Assembly: GCA_051294375.1 (NCBI GenBank)
Contig: CM119264.1
Location: 29,517,182 to 29,581,181 of the forward strand
DNA: 64,000 nucleotides
Direction: 5' to 3'
Source of the DNA: Paraspadella gotoi
Taxonomy: Eukaryota; Chaetognatha
The notes beneath the pieces are model-generated. The model was not told the DNA's origin. It saw only the letters and a list, made by a program, of their open reading frames with translations, and did not search any database. Shown here one piece after another: positions 48,321 through 59,981 of this stretch (position 1 is the first letter of the stretch; every line of letters starts with the position of its first letter). A program made the translations under genes and the position numbers.

Positions 48321-51300
48321 CGTCGTCGTCGTCATCATCTTCATTGTCGTCGTCGTCGTGATGCTCGTCTCGTCTCTTCGTTTTCGATTCACAGAATTTA
48401 AAATCTTCAACCGAAAATTTAATCAAATNNNNNNNNNNNNNNNNNNNNNNNNNNNNNNNNNNNNNNNNNNNNNNNNNNNNNNNNNNNNNNNNNNNNNNNN
48501 NNNNNNNNNNNNNNNNNNNNNNNNNNNNNNNNNNNNNNNNNNNNNNNNNNNNNNNNNNNNNNNNNNNNNNNNNNNNNNNNNNNNNNNNNNNNNNNNNNNN
48601 NNNNNNNNNNNNNNNNNNNNNNNNNNNNNNNNNNNNNNNNNNNNNNNNNNNNNNTTAATTCAAGAAATATCAAATGGAATTTTTTTCACTCGAGACTTTT
48701 GGGGAAAAAACAAAGAAATATATGTAATAAAACAAAAAATGGTTATGCTTTTTTACTGGGACTTTTAAAACGTTCAAAATAGTAAATCCAGAATTAAGTT
48801 CAGCAATAATCATTTCGATAGAGTTTGCAAATTTCGTTTCACAAGAGTAAGATCGCCAAGATAAGTAAATCGTGAAAGATAGAATCTTCACAGAGTGGAA
48901 AATGGCGGAAGGTGAACTTTCACAAAGCGTAAAGTTGGGTCCAGCTTCGTTATTAACTTGAAAGAAAGAATGAGGCCAACAAACGCCAAAGTTTGTCCAA
49001 AGTGTGTCCAAAGTGTGTCCATAGTATGTCCAAAGTTTATCCAAAGTGGGGAGAGAAGGTCGTTTATTAATCTAATTAAAAGAAAGTGTTACATTGGCTC
49101 TAACAATTTGATCGTATTCAAGCTTTGGAATTTTCGATATGATTCGCGCCAAACTTGCTTTGTCCCAAAACAAACAAAAGAGAAAAATAAACAAGAGAAA
49201 CAAACTTGAGGGACGGACTCAGGGAGCTCAGTCAACACCATTAAGGTCTTGAGAAAACAGGGACGAAAGAGTGGCTTTGCTCATTGTAAGAAGAGAATCA
49301 TAATTAACGACGAGGGAGGCAAGAGAGAGAGAGAGAGAGAGAAGAGAGAGACGAGAAGAGAGAAGAGGAGAGGAGAGAGAGAGAGAGANNNNNNNNNNNN
49401 NNNNNNNNNNNNNNNNNNNNNNNNNNNNNNNNNNNNNNNNNNNNNNNNNNNNNNNNNNNNNNNNNNNNNNNNNNNNNNNNNNNNNNNNNNNNNNNNNNNN
49501 NNNNNNNNNNNNNNNNNNNNNNNNNNNNNNNNNNNNNNNNNNNNNNNNNNNNNGAGAGAGAGAGAATATATGTCAAGGATGAAGATGAATGTTTCAGACG
49601 TAATTCACCATGAATGTTCCCTCTTCAAATTCATTCATTGTTTGATTTGTCTCTCACAAACTCGTTTTTAAATCCGAATAAAATCATTTACCCCAACAAA
49701 AATATGTTTCCAAAAAAAAAAGATGTAATTATACAAAGCAATAAAATCAGCTAGGACGACTAGGCGACGTTTTTATATATAATCCATAAATAACATTAAC
49801 AAAAAGGAGCCAACGTCCCGAATTAAAAGAGCTGGAAATTCTTAATCGCCAAAGAGGAAAACGTTTTAGCTCGAGACCTTGAGTCGAACGCCCTTCAAAA
49901 AAAAATATTCCACCTTGAAAAACTCACGCAAGCATTTTTAGTTTGTTTTTTTTTTACTTCACCAATTTAATGATTTTTTTTTCTTCTAGTATTTTTTTTC
50001 GATCGAAAAAGAAAGATAAGGCGCTCAGAAGTTTGTTTTAATTAGTTTTTAAAAGTGAATTTCCAATTCAACCGTGAATGAACTTGTTGTGAAAGCGTTG
50101 TGAAACGATTGCGATAAAATCAAGCTTTCCTCTCTCTCTCCCTCTCTCTCTCTCTCTCTCACCTTGAAACGCTCCTTCAGTCCTCCACTTCTCATTCTTT
50201 CTTCTCATTTCTTCTAAAATCCCCACATTGCAATTCTGCTTGACTTCTCTCCACTCATCCAGGAGGCGTCTAGTGTGGGCGGGATTGCAAGGGTGACCCT
50301 TCGTCTTTGTTGGCCAATGGATGCAGTAGAAGGGTAGGTATTGCACAAGGGTGGTGAAGGAAATTGTTAAAATAAAAGGGTGGAAAAGACAAAATTGGGA
50401 ATCGTCAGGAATTTCGTATTTTTTGAGGAAAGTTTGATGTTGATGCTGATGTTGATGTTGATGGTTGATGTTGATGTTAAGGTTGATGTTAAAGTTTGGA
50501 TTTCATTTATTATGTTTGTTTCTTTCTTTTTTTATCTTCATATTTTTCCTTTTGTAGGTTTTTTTTTTCTTTTGTTTTATTTTTTATTTTTATTTTTGGC
50601 ACAAATGAAAAGCTACCCTTTTCATTTCCTAATCCTGGGAACTTAGTTTTTATTGAAAGATGTAACTCTAATATTTTACCATAACTTTTTTTTAACTTAC
50701 TCTCTAACTTAATTTTGATACTATTTTCTGAGAGCGTCCTATTTAGATTTATAATCCATACATATAATCTTAAATCTAATATTTAGCTTTAATTTAAGTT
50801 GATATGGGGCGCTTTTAGAAAAAAGGGCCCTTATCCCTATCTCTAACCTTTTATTTATTTTTAAATCTTTAAAAGTAACCGAATTCTGAGTTTAAACTAG
50901 AACGGGGCGCGATTGGAAAACATGGCCTCGTTTTTTGTGCCTCTCTTCCCTTTTTTCTCTTTTGTTTTTATTTCATTTTTTTTTTTTTTTTAATCAGGAA
51001 GAATCCTCATCAGAAAATGAGGCCGTTGATTTCTCTTGTTTTTCCGATCGCAATTGTTTTGTCTGACGGCTTCTGTTTCTTACTAAGCCGCCGACGACGA
51101 CGAAGACGACGACGACGACAACGACGTTTTAAAATGGGGTCATTGAACGTCTCAACGACAGGGCAAGTCGAGAGAACAAAATGACGACGACGACGACGAC
51201 GACGAAAATATTTTCTTGGAAAACTTTCACGTTGGAACTGCGACAATTAATGAGAGAGAGAGGGAGAGAGAGAGAGAGAGAGAGAATTTGGGTTTTATCT

Positions 51301-51962
51301 TCCATCTGCCCTCATCTCTTCAGATAATTTCCTTACCCTTTCTCGTTCCAATCTAATTCTTTTTTTTCGTTTTGTCTTTTTCTTCTCTTTTCTTTTCNNN
51401 NNNNNNNTTTTTTTTCGTTTTGTCTTCTTCTTCTCTTTTCTTTTCTTTTCTTTTCATTTCTTTTCTTCTCTTGCTTCTTTTCCTCTTTTCTCTTTTTTTT
51501 CTTTTCTTTCCTTCTCATTTCTTTACCTTTCTTTTCCTCTTTTTTCTTTTCTTTTCTTTTCTTTTCTTTTCTTTTCTTTTCTTTTCTTTTCTTTTCTTTT
51601 CTTTTCTTTTCTTTTCTTTTCTTTTCTTTTCTCTCTTTTCTTTGGTAAATTATCTTTCTTTTTCTTTTTTTGCTGTCTAATATTTTTTTTATTTCTTTCT
51701 TTTCTTTCTTTACTTTTCCTTTTCTAATATTTCAACTGTTTCCTACTTTATATTTTATATCTTCCTATTTTTTGCACCTAAATATTTTTTTTTATTACTT
51801 CTTGTCAGAAATTATCTTATCTGAAGTGTTTATTCATTTCACTTCATGTCCTTTTCAATGTTTTTTATCCAATTTTTTTTTCTTTTCTTTTCTTCTTTTT
51901 TTTTCATTTCCTTTGTTCTCTCTTTTTTTTTCGTTGCAATGGTTCTCTCTCTCTCTCTCTCT

Positions 51963-52012
<50 letters not shown>

Positions 52013-52751
52013 CGTTCACACGGTCGGTAATGTTCCAGGTACCTTGAGGCAGTCGTAGCGGGGATCTGAGTAGTCCATTCTTTACAACTTAATGTTCAAC
52101 CGTCGAAAGAAAAAAAAAGGAAAATAAAAAATATAATACAAAAAAAAAGAAAACTTTGTCTCATTCGATGTATAGTTAAACTTTAGGCCTCATTTTTATA
52201 ATGATGAAATTAATACAACGGGAGATACTCTGATGATTTTTTGAAGAGTTCAATATTTTTCCGTCCCGATTTTTTAAAAATTCTTCGTGAAATTTAATCC
52301 CAAAATTAGGAAATCTGGAATTCACAAATCGTCGGCGCCAACCGACGTCACATTCTCTGGTTTCCAAATCACATTAAAGCGAAGGACCGTGAATTTTGTG
52401 GCGATGATCACTCACACCACGGGGGTGATCAGGTGAAATATAAAAGTCGTAAATTCAAAACAAAAGAGGAAAAAACGAAAATCGGTCACATTTAGGAAGA
52501 AAATGAAACAACAACCGACGTCGTGAACCAAAACAATATTCACGTGAAGTGAGGCGCTTGTTTTTGTGAGAGTGACTTACCTGCCGCGGGTGAAATCCAA
52601 GAGAGAGAAAGCGTGAAAGAAAATATAAAAAGAAAAAGGATTAAATTAACTGTTTAATCAATTCACATAAATAAGTATAAATTTAGTATAAATAAGTATA
52701 AATTCAGTATATGCAGTAGATGGATCTGATTTACAATGATACAGTGTATTC
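48321..52751. repeat. Second copy of the 4.5-kb direct duplication
   Basis: Collinear with the first copy; differences are mostly single-base gains and losses in homopolymers. It has three further gaps (48429-48654, 49389-49553, 51398-51407). Confidence 0.9.
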
Positions 52752-54925
52752 TAAATATTCCTTTTCCTAAACACTAAATTTGAGAATACATTAATTATCG
52801 GATTTGTTGAAGGGCTATTTTTAAAATTTATAAATTGTAATTATTCCGTAAATTAAAATCTCTGTTCGTTTTACTAGAATCACAAACGGTGAAGCGAATT
52901 ACTGATGTGAAATGTGAATGCATCTAAGTGACTCAAAAGAGAGAAGTTGGTATAAATGTACAGTACTTCAATTAAACTTCAATCAAACATTAAGCTCAAT
53001 AGAAAATAAAATTGAGTAAAAATTAATATTTTCTCTCCCTCCCTCTCTCCCTCCCTCCCTTCTTCCGACTCCCTCCCACCAATATGTCTCTCCTTTCCCC
53101 CCTCCTTCTTTCTCTCTTTCCCTCCCCCTACACGCCCTCTCCCTCTCCCTCTCTCTCTTCTCTCTCTCCATCTCATTCTTTTTACCTCTGGGATTCTCTC
53201 TTTTCTGCCTCCGATTCGACTTGAGATTCATCGCCCTTCAATTCAGTCTTGTTTCTATTTTCGTTTCGTTTTTTTTGTCCCGAGTTTCTTTGTTTCTTTA
53301 TTACTTTTTTTATTTATTTCTCACTTTGGTCAGCTCGGTGTTAAAACTGACTCTTATTCTTATTATTCTTTAAACTTATCAATAGTTTTTTCGGTTTTTC
53401 TTTTTACATCTCTCACACAGTTTTAAATACCAATCGCCATCATTGCATTCCGTGTTTATAGATTTTTAGATCATTACTTCATTATATCACTACATCATTA
53501 TATCATACTCCTGCGATGATATTTATGTTCATTTATCGATTTCCCTTTTGTTTCGATTTAATTTTTGTTTATTTTGATTTACTTCGCCCTTAGGAAAATA
53601 ATTTATTCGATCGCGAAAAATATAATTGTTCTTATTAATATCGTCTTCTCTGGATCATAATATTCGCGACAATATATAGAAAAAGTTAAAAGAATAATTC
53701 AGTAAATCAAAGGTTCGAAATTAATTAAAAGTAACCAATTTTGTATTACTCAGCCTCACAGGCTCAACAAAATTAGGTCTGTTCAGTTGTTAGGTTCCGC
53801 CGAGTGAAACTTTAGAGAGAGTTAAGACGTCCCATCCAATCAGAAAAGGTCAGCCATAGAGCCGAGAGCCCACCACCGCTTATCCAACCCGGGCTGCTTA
53901 CGTAGATTAAGTCAAGCGGATGGCCAGAATGCTTTTAGTTCATTAATTATTAAACTAAAAAACATAATCCAAATTTCTTCTTGGAAAAAAATGTACGAAT
54001 GAGTTTGTTTTAAAATTGAAAATATATAGATAGAGCATTTTCCAATTTGAGACAAAGAATTTCTCTTTTTTTCTTTTTTTAAGGACGAAAAATAAAAAAA
54101 AAAGAAAACTTTCCTTTTTTTTCGTTTTCCGACTTCACGAATGATTCAAGTTCTGTGAGAAAAAGAAAAGGGAGGAAATCGCTTAAGCCTTTTTCTTTTC
54201 TTCTTTCCTTCCTTCCTTTCCTCTTCCTCTTCCTCCTTTTTCTCCTGTCATAATTTTTCTCTTTAAACTGTTTCGTTGAGTTTTGCTCTTTTCTTCTTTC
54301 CTTCTTTTCTTATTTACTTCCTTTCTTTGGTTCTTTCCTTATTTTTAATTCTAAAATTGGTACAATCAAATAAAAAAATTATCCATTCATTTAATAAATA
54401 CCTTTGGACAGGCTTTGGTGGTTTAAGGCCTCCATCACTCTTTTAATCAAGAATCTCTCACAGTCTCGTTTATTCACTCCCAGAGTAACTGGCTTACCTA
54501 TCAATGAAGTGGTATAATATTTCAAAGAATGTTTCAATTGTATGAAAAGACCACTCCCTTAAGTATTAGATCGGGGAATACTATATTGTACTCCGCCCAG
54601 CATCAAAATATTTACATTAAATATTTTCCTTTCTTTTCTTACAGCTCTCTTTCTGATCTTCCTAATATTATCCTCTTCCCTAATATCTGTATTCATTCTT
54701 TCTCTTTCGTCGGATCCTCGTCGACTAGATTTCCGTATGTTAATTACCCAATGCCTCTGCCGAGGGATGTAACCTGTAATTCACGGTGAAATCTAGAACG
54801 GATCAGATTCCCAAAGTCATCATTCACTTTGCAGAACGAGGCGGAGATCGTAAATAAGGGAGTCAAGGTCAACGAGCCATGCTCTTCTTCTCTCTCTTTT
54901 TTTTTTCTCTCCTCTCTCTCTCTCT

Positions 54926-54995
<70 letters not shown>

Positions 54996-55168
54996 ATCTC
55001 TCTCTCTCTACTCTCTCTCCTTGTTTTCAATTTCTACTAGTTTTAGGAAATAAATTTGAACGTAACTTGTGATAAAACTTAGATTTTCACGCAAAAAACT
55101 GACCTTAAAATCTGGTTCATTTCGGCGACGAGGTGACCAAAACAGATTTTGACCTCAAAGCAGCTTTT

Positions 55169-55263
<95 letters not shown>

Positions 55264-55930
55264 CATAACTTTTCTCCCCACGTTTTCCTCACAGTCAGAA
55301 ATTAATCCGCTCAAAAATCCAAAACCTGTTGTTGAATGACTGAACTTCAGTCTTCGTCTTTTAACTTCTGACTCATTCGGGATTAAAAACCTTTTTTTTC
55401 CTTTTTTTCATTAAACATTTTTCTTTCGGTCATCGATTTCAATTTCGTTTTGACAGTTTTTCTCACTCAACCGTAGACGACGACGTCGACAACAACGACG
55501 AATTTAATCACGGCCTTCACACCTTCACAGCTGATCGAAAATTCACGGGAGCGAAAGAAGAAAACAAAGTCACCAGACGAATCTGGAGTTTTTGTGATTT
55601 TTCAAGTTTGAAATTCGTTTCTTCGAGTCACAAGTCGGACCCAAAATTTAATTCCGCTTCCAAAAAGCAAATTGCGACACTATTGCGTATTTTACTGGTA
55701 AAAATTGATACTTAACGGGTGATGTTATTATTTATCTTTAGATATTTGGATATCGCTAAAATTAAAATTTAGTTTTATTTTTAGAACAATTATTATTGAA
55801 TAACTATTTTTTTTTGGTGTTTCTTTTAATAAAGAGTTTTTTTTAAAAGATAAACAGGATATTTCATTTTTATATTGATTTAAATGATTGATTTATAAAA
55901 AAAAAATTAATTAAAGATTGTTTTTAGCAT
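52752..55930. other. Gene-free stretch before the ATG8-type gene
   Basis: AT-rich, with C/T-rich tracts at 53030-53175 and (CT)n arrays at 54890-55020 and 55165-55265. A GC-richer block at about 53760-53960 is not matched elsewhere in the window and is unassigned. Confidence 0.5.
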
Positions 55931-56037
55931 CACCCATTATCTCTCACTGTATATCCCAGCCTCTCCATAAGGCGACATACTCGGAATCTGTCTCTCCTGC
56001 TCTTTAATAACAAAAAACAAAAAAACTTGAATAAACA

Positions 56038-56415
56038 ATGAGGTGGGAATTCAAAGAAGCCCACCCCTTCGAGTCGCGCGTGGCCGAGTCGGCCCGGATC
56101 CGTCTCAAACACCCCGACCGCGTCCCGGTCGTCGTGGAACGCATCCCGGAATCCCTCATCCCGGACATCGACGTGAAGAAGTTCCTCGTTCCGGCCGACG
56201 TCTCCGTCGCCCAACTCATGTGGATCATCCGGCGCCGGATCAGTTATCCGGCGGAGAAGGCCATGTTCCTCTTCGTGGGCCGAGTCTTGCCAGTGAGCAG
56301 CGCTTGCATGGGAGCAGTTTACGAGAGGCATAAGGAGGAGGACGGGTTTTTGTACATCGCCTACAGCGGTGAAAACACTTTCGGTGGGGATTTGGGGATC
56401 AGCGGGGATCGATGA
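56038..56415 (+). CDS. ATG8/GABARAP-type ubiquitin-like protein, single exon
   Basis: A 125-residue intact frame. ATG8-family proteins are conjugated to phosphatidylethanolamine on autophagic membranes and bind LIR-containing receptors. The sequence opens MRWEFKEAHPFESR, like the N-terminal helices of GABARAP, then has PDRVPVVVE, the beta-strand KKFLVPADVSVAQL, and ends EDGFLYIAYSGENTFGG. Gly116 aligns exactly with the GABARAP glycine exposed by ATG4; nine residues (GDLGISGDR) follow it instead of one. Helix 3 and the region after it (MWIIRRRISYPAEKAMFLF) are diverged, but hydrophobic-pocket positions look conserved. Unlike the other genes here, the coding region has no intron, which suggests a retrocopy; an acceptor-like tttttag at 55922-55928 could mark a 5' UTR intron. 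The extra tail is encoded by a short tandem repeat ('ggggatcagcggggatcgat') that continues past the stop. Confidence 0.93.
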   Translation: MRWEFKEAHPFESRVAESARIRLKHPDRVPVVVERIPESLIPDIDVKKFLVPADVSVAQLMWIIRRRISYPAEKAMFLFVGRVLPVSSACMGAVYERHKEEDGFLYIAYSGENTFGGDLGISGDR

Positions 56416-58069
56416 CAAGGGGAGGGGATCAGCGGGGATCGATTACCATGGGGGCAATTCGGTATAAGCGTGTCGATGCAGCAGAAACGGGGAATCGGAT
56501 CTTTGTGGCCGGATTCCTTGCAGTTTCTCGTTGTCTTAGTTTTCTACTTTTTATTTACAAAAAAAAAATGGCTTTGGTTAAACGCTTAGCCTATTGGAAT
56601 CTTATCGGTTCTTTATACATTTGACTATTTTTTATTTCTTTTAATTCCATAAACTTTTGTATTAAAATATCATGGAGGTAAGGAATTTTAACAGAGAATT
56701 TCAATTCCTTACTTTTTTTTTATTCGCATTCCTGAAAAGTGATGTAGCTTGTTTTATGAAACTTTGTTTTCATTTCATTTCTTATTATTAAATCCTGTGG
56801 TTAATTGTTTGATTAGTTGTTTAATTTTTATTATAAAAGACAGTCAGATAAAGAACTATGTACATTACGAGAAAGTATGACACCGATCTCAAAAATAATT
56901 TAATTGTAGATATAAGCTAAATTAAAGATTAACCATCCAATATCAATGCTATTCTTTAAAAAATCGTCCTCAGCTCGACCAAAGATATTTCCCTTTTTAA
57001 AATTTTCCCGCCAAAACCTGAAAACTGATCTCGTAAATTTGCTAGATTCGGTGATCCAAACTCTATTATGGTGTTTATTTGGGCTACGAGCTTCTCGGCC
57101 TCTTTCGATTTGACTAAACGACGTTAACCACGACGACGAAGATTGGGTGAAAGTTTATCCCTGAAATTAAAACATTTTCAAGTCACTTTCGGTCGGTCGG
57201 TCGCTCTGTCCCAATTACGTTAAAAATAGCTCGACTATAGTTGGTTGCTCATTTGTTAAGACTGGAAAAAACCTCCAATGTAAGTAACTGCTAGCGCCGC
57301 CTTGAGGAAATCCTTAAAGAATAAAACACAATATTTCTATGCAGTGCTATTCAAACATACACGGGCGAAGAAAGTTACTGCGGCGCAACACATATTTGAA
57401 TTTCTGTTCTTGTTTCCATAAAAATTAAGCTTCATTTCTTCGTTGCATATTCTATTATTGTTTTGCTTGCAGACGAGCGAAGTCACGTGTCTATGAACTA
57501 TTCTTCTATGTATGTATATTATATTATATAAGAATCTATCACATCCAAGACTATTCAATCGTTCATGGCTAACTTTAATGTCGCTAGTAGAAAGAAACCT
57601 TTCCGCTATAAAAGATTTTTCTTGTGAATCGTGAACTTTTGATGTTTTGACAGTCAAGTCACCACGACAGTTTACACTGTCCCGAGTCTGCGGGTCGCTT
57701 CTTTCTACTGTAATTCAATTACATCTAATTCTCTTTCAATTAATTTTCTTTATTTTTTACACAGATGCTTTTTTCTTCGTTAGCTATTTTGTTTCTTTTT
57801 TAATTCATCGGCAACAGTTTTCTTTTTTTTTTCATTATGGTGAGTTTTGTCTTGTGGAAATGACTTAATTTCGCTTTTTTCTTCTTATTACAATTACAAT
57901 TATTATAATTACATTTTTTTTGGTCAGAATTACATCGTCGTCCTCTCCTTATTAACTATTTTTGACGAATCGATGGCTAAGGTTCGTATTCCATTGAACA
58001 ATGCTTAAGTTTCGATGTCTATTCATACATATTAGATGCATACTAAGTTGTAACAATTCAATAACCCAG
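56416..58069. other. Intergenic stretch
   Basis: AT-rich. It includes the repeat remnant 'ggggatcagcggggatcgat' at about 56424-56443, an A10 run at 56559, and an ATG directly followed by gtgagt at 57838-57845 that could be a start-codon exon of the next gene. Confidence 0.4.
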
Positions 58070-59981
58070 AGGTTTGACTGGATGGCGCACAATTTTCGAC
58101 GCCAATGCAGCAAAGGCAACGTGACTGCCATCGAACTGTTGATGGCAGAATACGGAGTTGATGCCATCGTCAACGGACGTGATCCTCACAATGGAGGAAC
58201 TTGTCTTAACTTTGCGTCTCACGGACTTAATGTCGCGAGAAGGTGAGGTATTTTGGGTACGAGAGAGACGTTAAAAATAAAAGAACAAGCTGCGGGACTT
58301 AGCTTTTGAATATAACCTTATGAAAATTTGCAAATTATATTATTGAAGTAAATTACATTCATTTTTAGTTGTTTTTTTTTAAATTATAGTAAAACTAGTT
58401 GTCTTGTTGAATTGTTGTATTTTCTTTTTTTCTTTTTACATTTTAGTCAATTTTTCTTTTATTTTCTTTTACATTCTATTCTCTTTTATTCTGTTCCATT
58501 CTGTCCAATTAATTAATGTTCTATTCTATTCTCTTTTATTCTGTTCCATTCTGTCCAATCAATTAATGTTCTATTCTATTCTAAATATTCAATATCGCAT
58601 TCTATTCCTTTTCACACGAAGAAATTTACTTTCTACATACATACATATCCAATTTATATTTCCATTCCATTTTTAAATAAATTTGCGACGATTGTCATCA
58701 TTTATCATTTTCGCTCGATTTGGTTACAAAATGACAGGAAAAACCGAATTAAACGAAAATAAATTTGCTAAATTAAACTTTTTTTATAAAATGTTCTCCT
58801 TTGCGCTGACGACGACAACGACGACGACGACAACGACGACGACGACGACGACGACAGCCTTCGCCTCATGGATCTTCTGTTGAGATCTGGCGCCAGTCCT
58901 AACGTGAAAGACTCCAATGGAAAGACCGCCCTTCATTACACTGTGAGCAGAGAGAGTTGTGAGGATGATGATGATGATGATGATGATAATGATGATAATT
59001 GATGAAGATGATGACAATAGGCATGACGATGTTGATAATAGTAAATAAATGATAATGCCCACGAAGATATTGATCAAAATAATTGTTCTTATCTTTGTAA
59101 ATCCATCTAATGTCGGAACGCCTTTTTGGCACCCGCCCCCTCTCGCCCTTTCTTACTTCTTCATCCTCCTCCTCCTCCTCCTCCTCTTCCTCCTTCCAGT
59201 TCTTCTACGGCGGCAAGGTGCAACATCTGCGTCGCCTTTTAGAAGAGGACGACGTCAACACAGAAGTGAGAGAGTATTACGGAGAAACGCCGCTGCGAAT
59301 GGCGATCAAGAGTCAAAGGTAAGTTAATTGTGGTCGTCGTCTTTGATATTGTTGTAATATTTGTTATGTTGATCCTTTAATCGTTGTAGTGGATTTTGTT
59401 CTTTTGGGGTTTCATGTTGTATTTGAAATGAAAATTGCAGTCGTTGTTCTTCTTGTTATTGTTGATTTCTTAATTGTTGTATTTGTTATTGTTTTCTTCT
59501 TGTTGTTGTAAATGGTGTGGTAGCTTTTACGATTGTTATAGTTGTAAATGTTAGAGAGGTTTTTGTTGTTTTTTACATTTTGTTTTGTTCTTGTTGTCTC
59601 TGTTGTTTATATGTAATTTTTGTTGTTGAAATTGTTTATGGTTGCTATTGTTATTTATTGTTTTCGTTTTTTTTTAATGGCTTTTGTTGTTGTTATTGTT
59701 GTGATCGTAGTCGCTAGAACAGCGCTGATTTGTCTTCTCAGTCGATGTCGATATCATTTGTTAACGTCATGTCACGTCGATATCATTTCCTAATTAAATC
59801 ACCCCGCTTTCCATTTCACAGGCCTTACTTCATTGAAGAGCTGGTCGCTCACGGCGCCAGCATCTCCAACTCGAAATCTGCCCGAAATTCTCAAAGAGAC
59901 TTTGATGATTCGCTCGGGAATCCGGAAGTCAACGAAGCCCTTTTGATAGGATTGAAAAGTAACTGCTGCTGCTACTGGTGA
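58070..59981 (+). CDS. Ankyrin-repeat exons
   Basis: Four exons with consistent phases. Exon 1 has AIELLMAEYG and HNGGTCLNFASHG; exon 2 LLRSGASPNVKDSNGKTALH; exon 3 HLRRLLEEDDVNTE and GETPLRMAI; exon 4 PYFIEELVAHGASIS. These are the helix and beta-hairpin signatures of ankyrin repeats, a protein-protein binding fold. The exon 2 acceptor at 58856-58857 is preceded by a (GAC)n microsatellite rather than a pyrimidine tract. Confidence 0.85.

Noticed and set aside
57765-57803. Short signal-peptide-like start MLFSSLAILFLF before the ankyrin exons
   Set aside because: It follows an acceptor-like sequence but reaches a stop with no donor in between.
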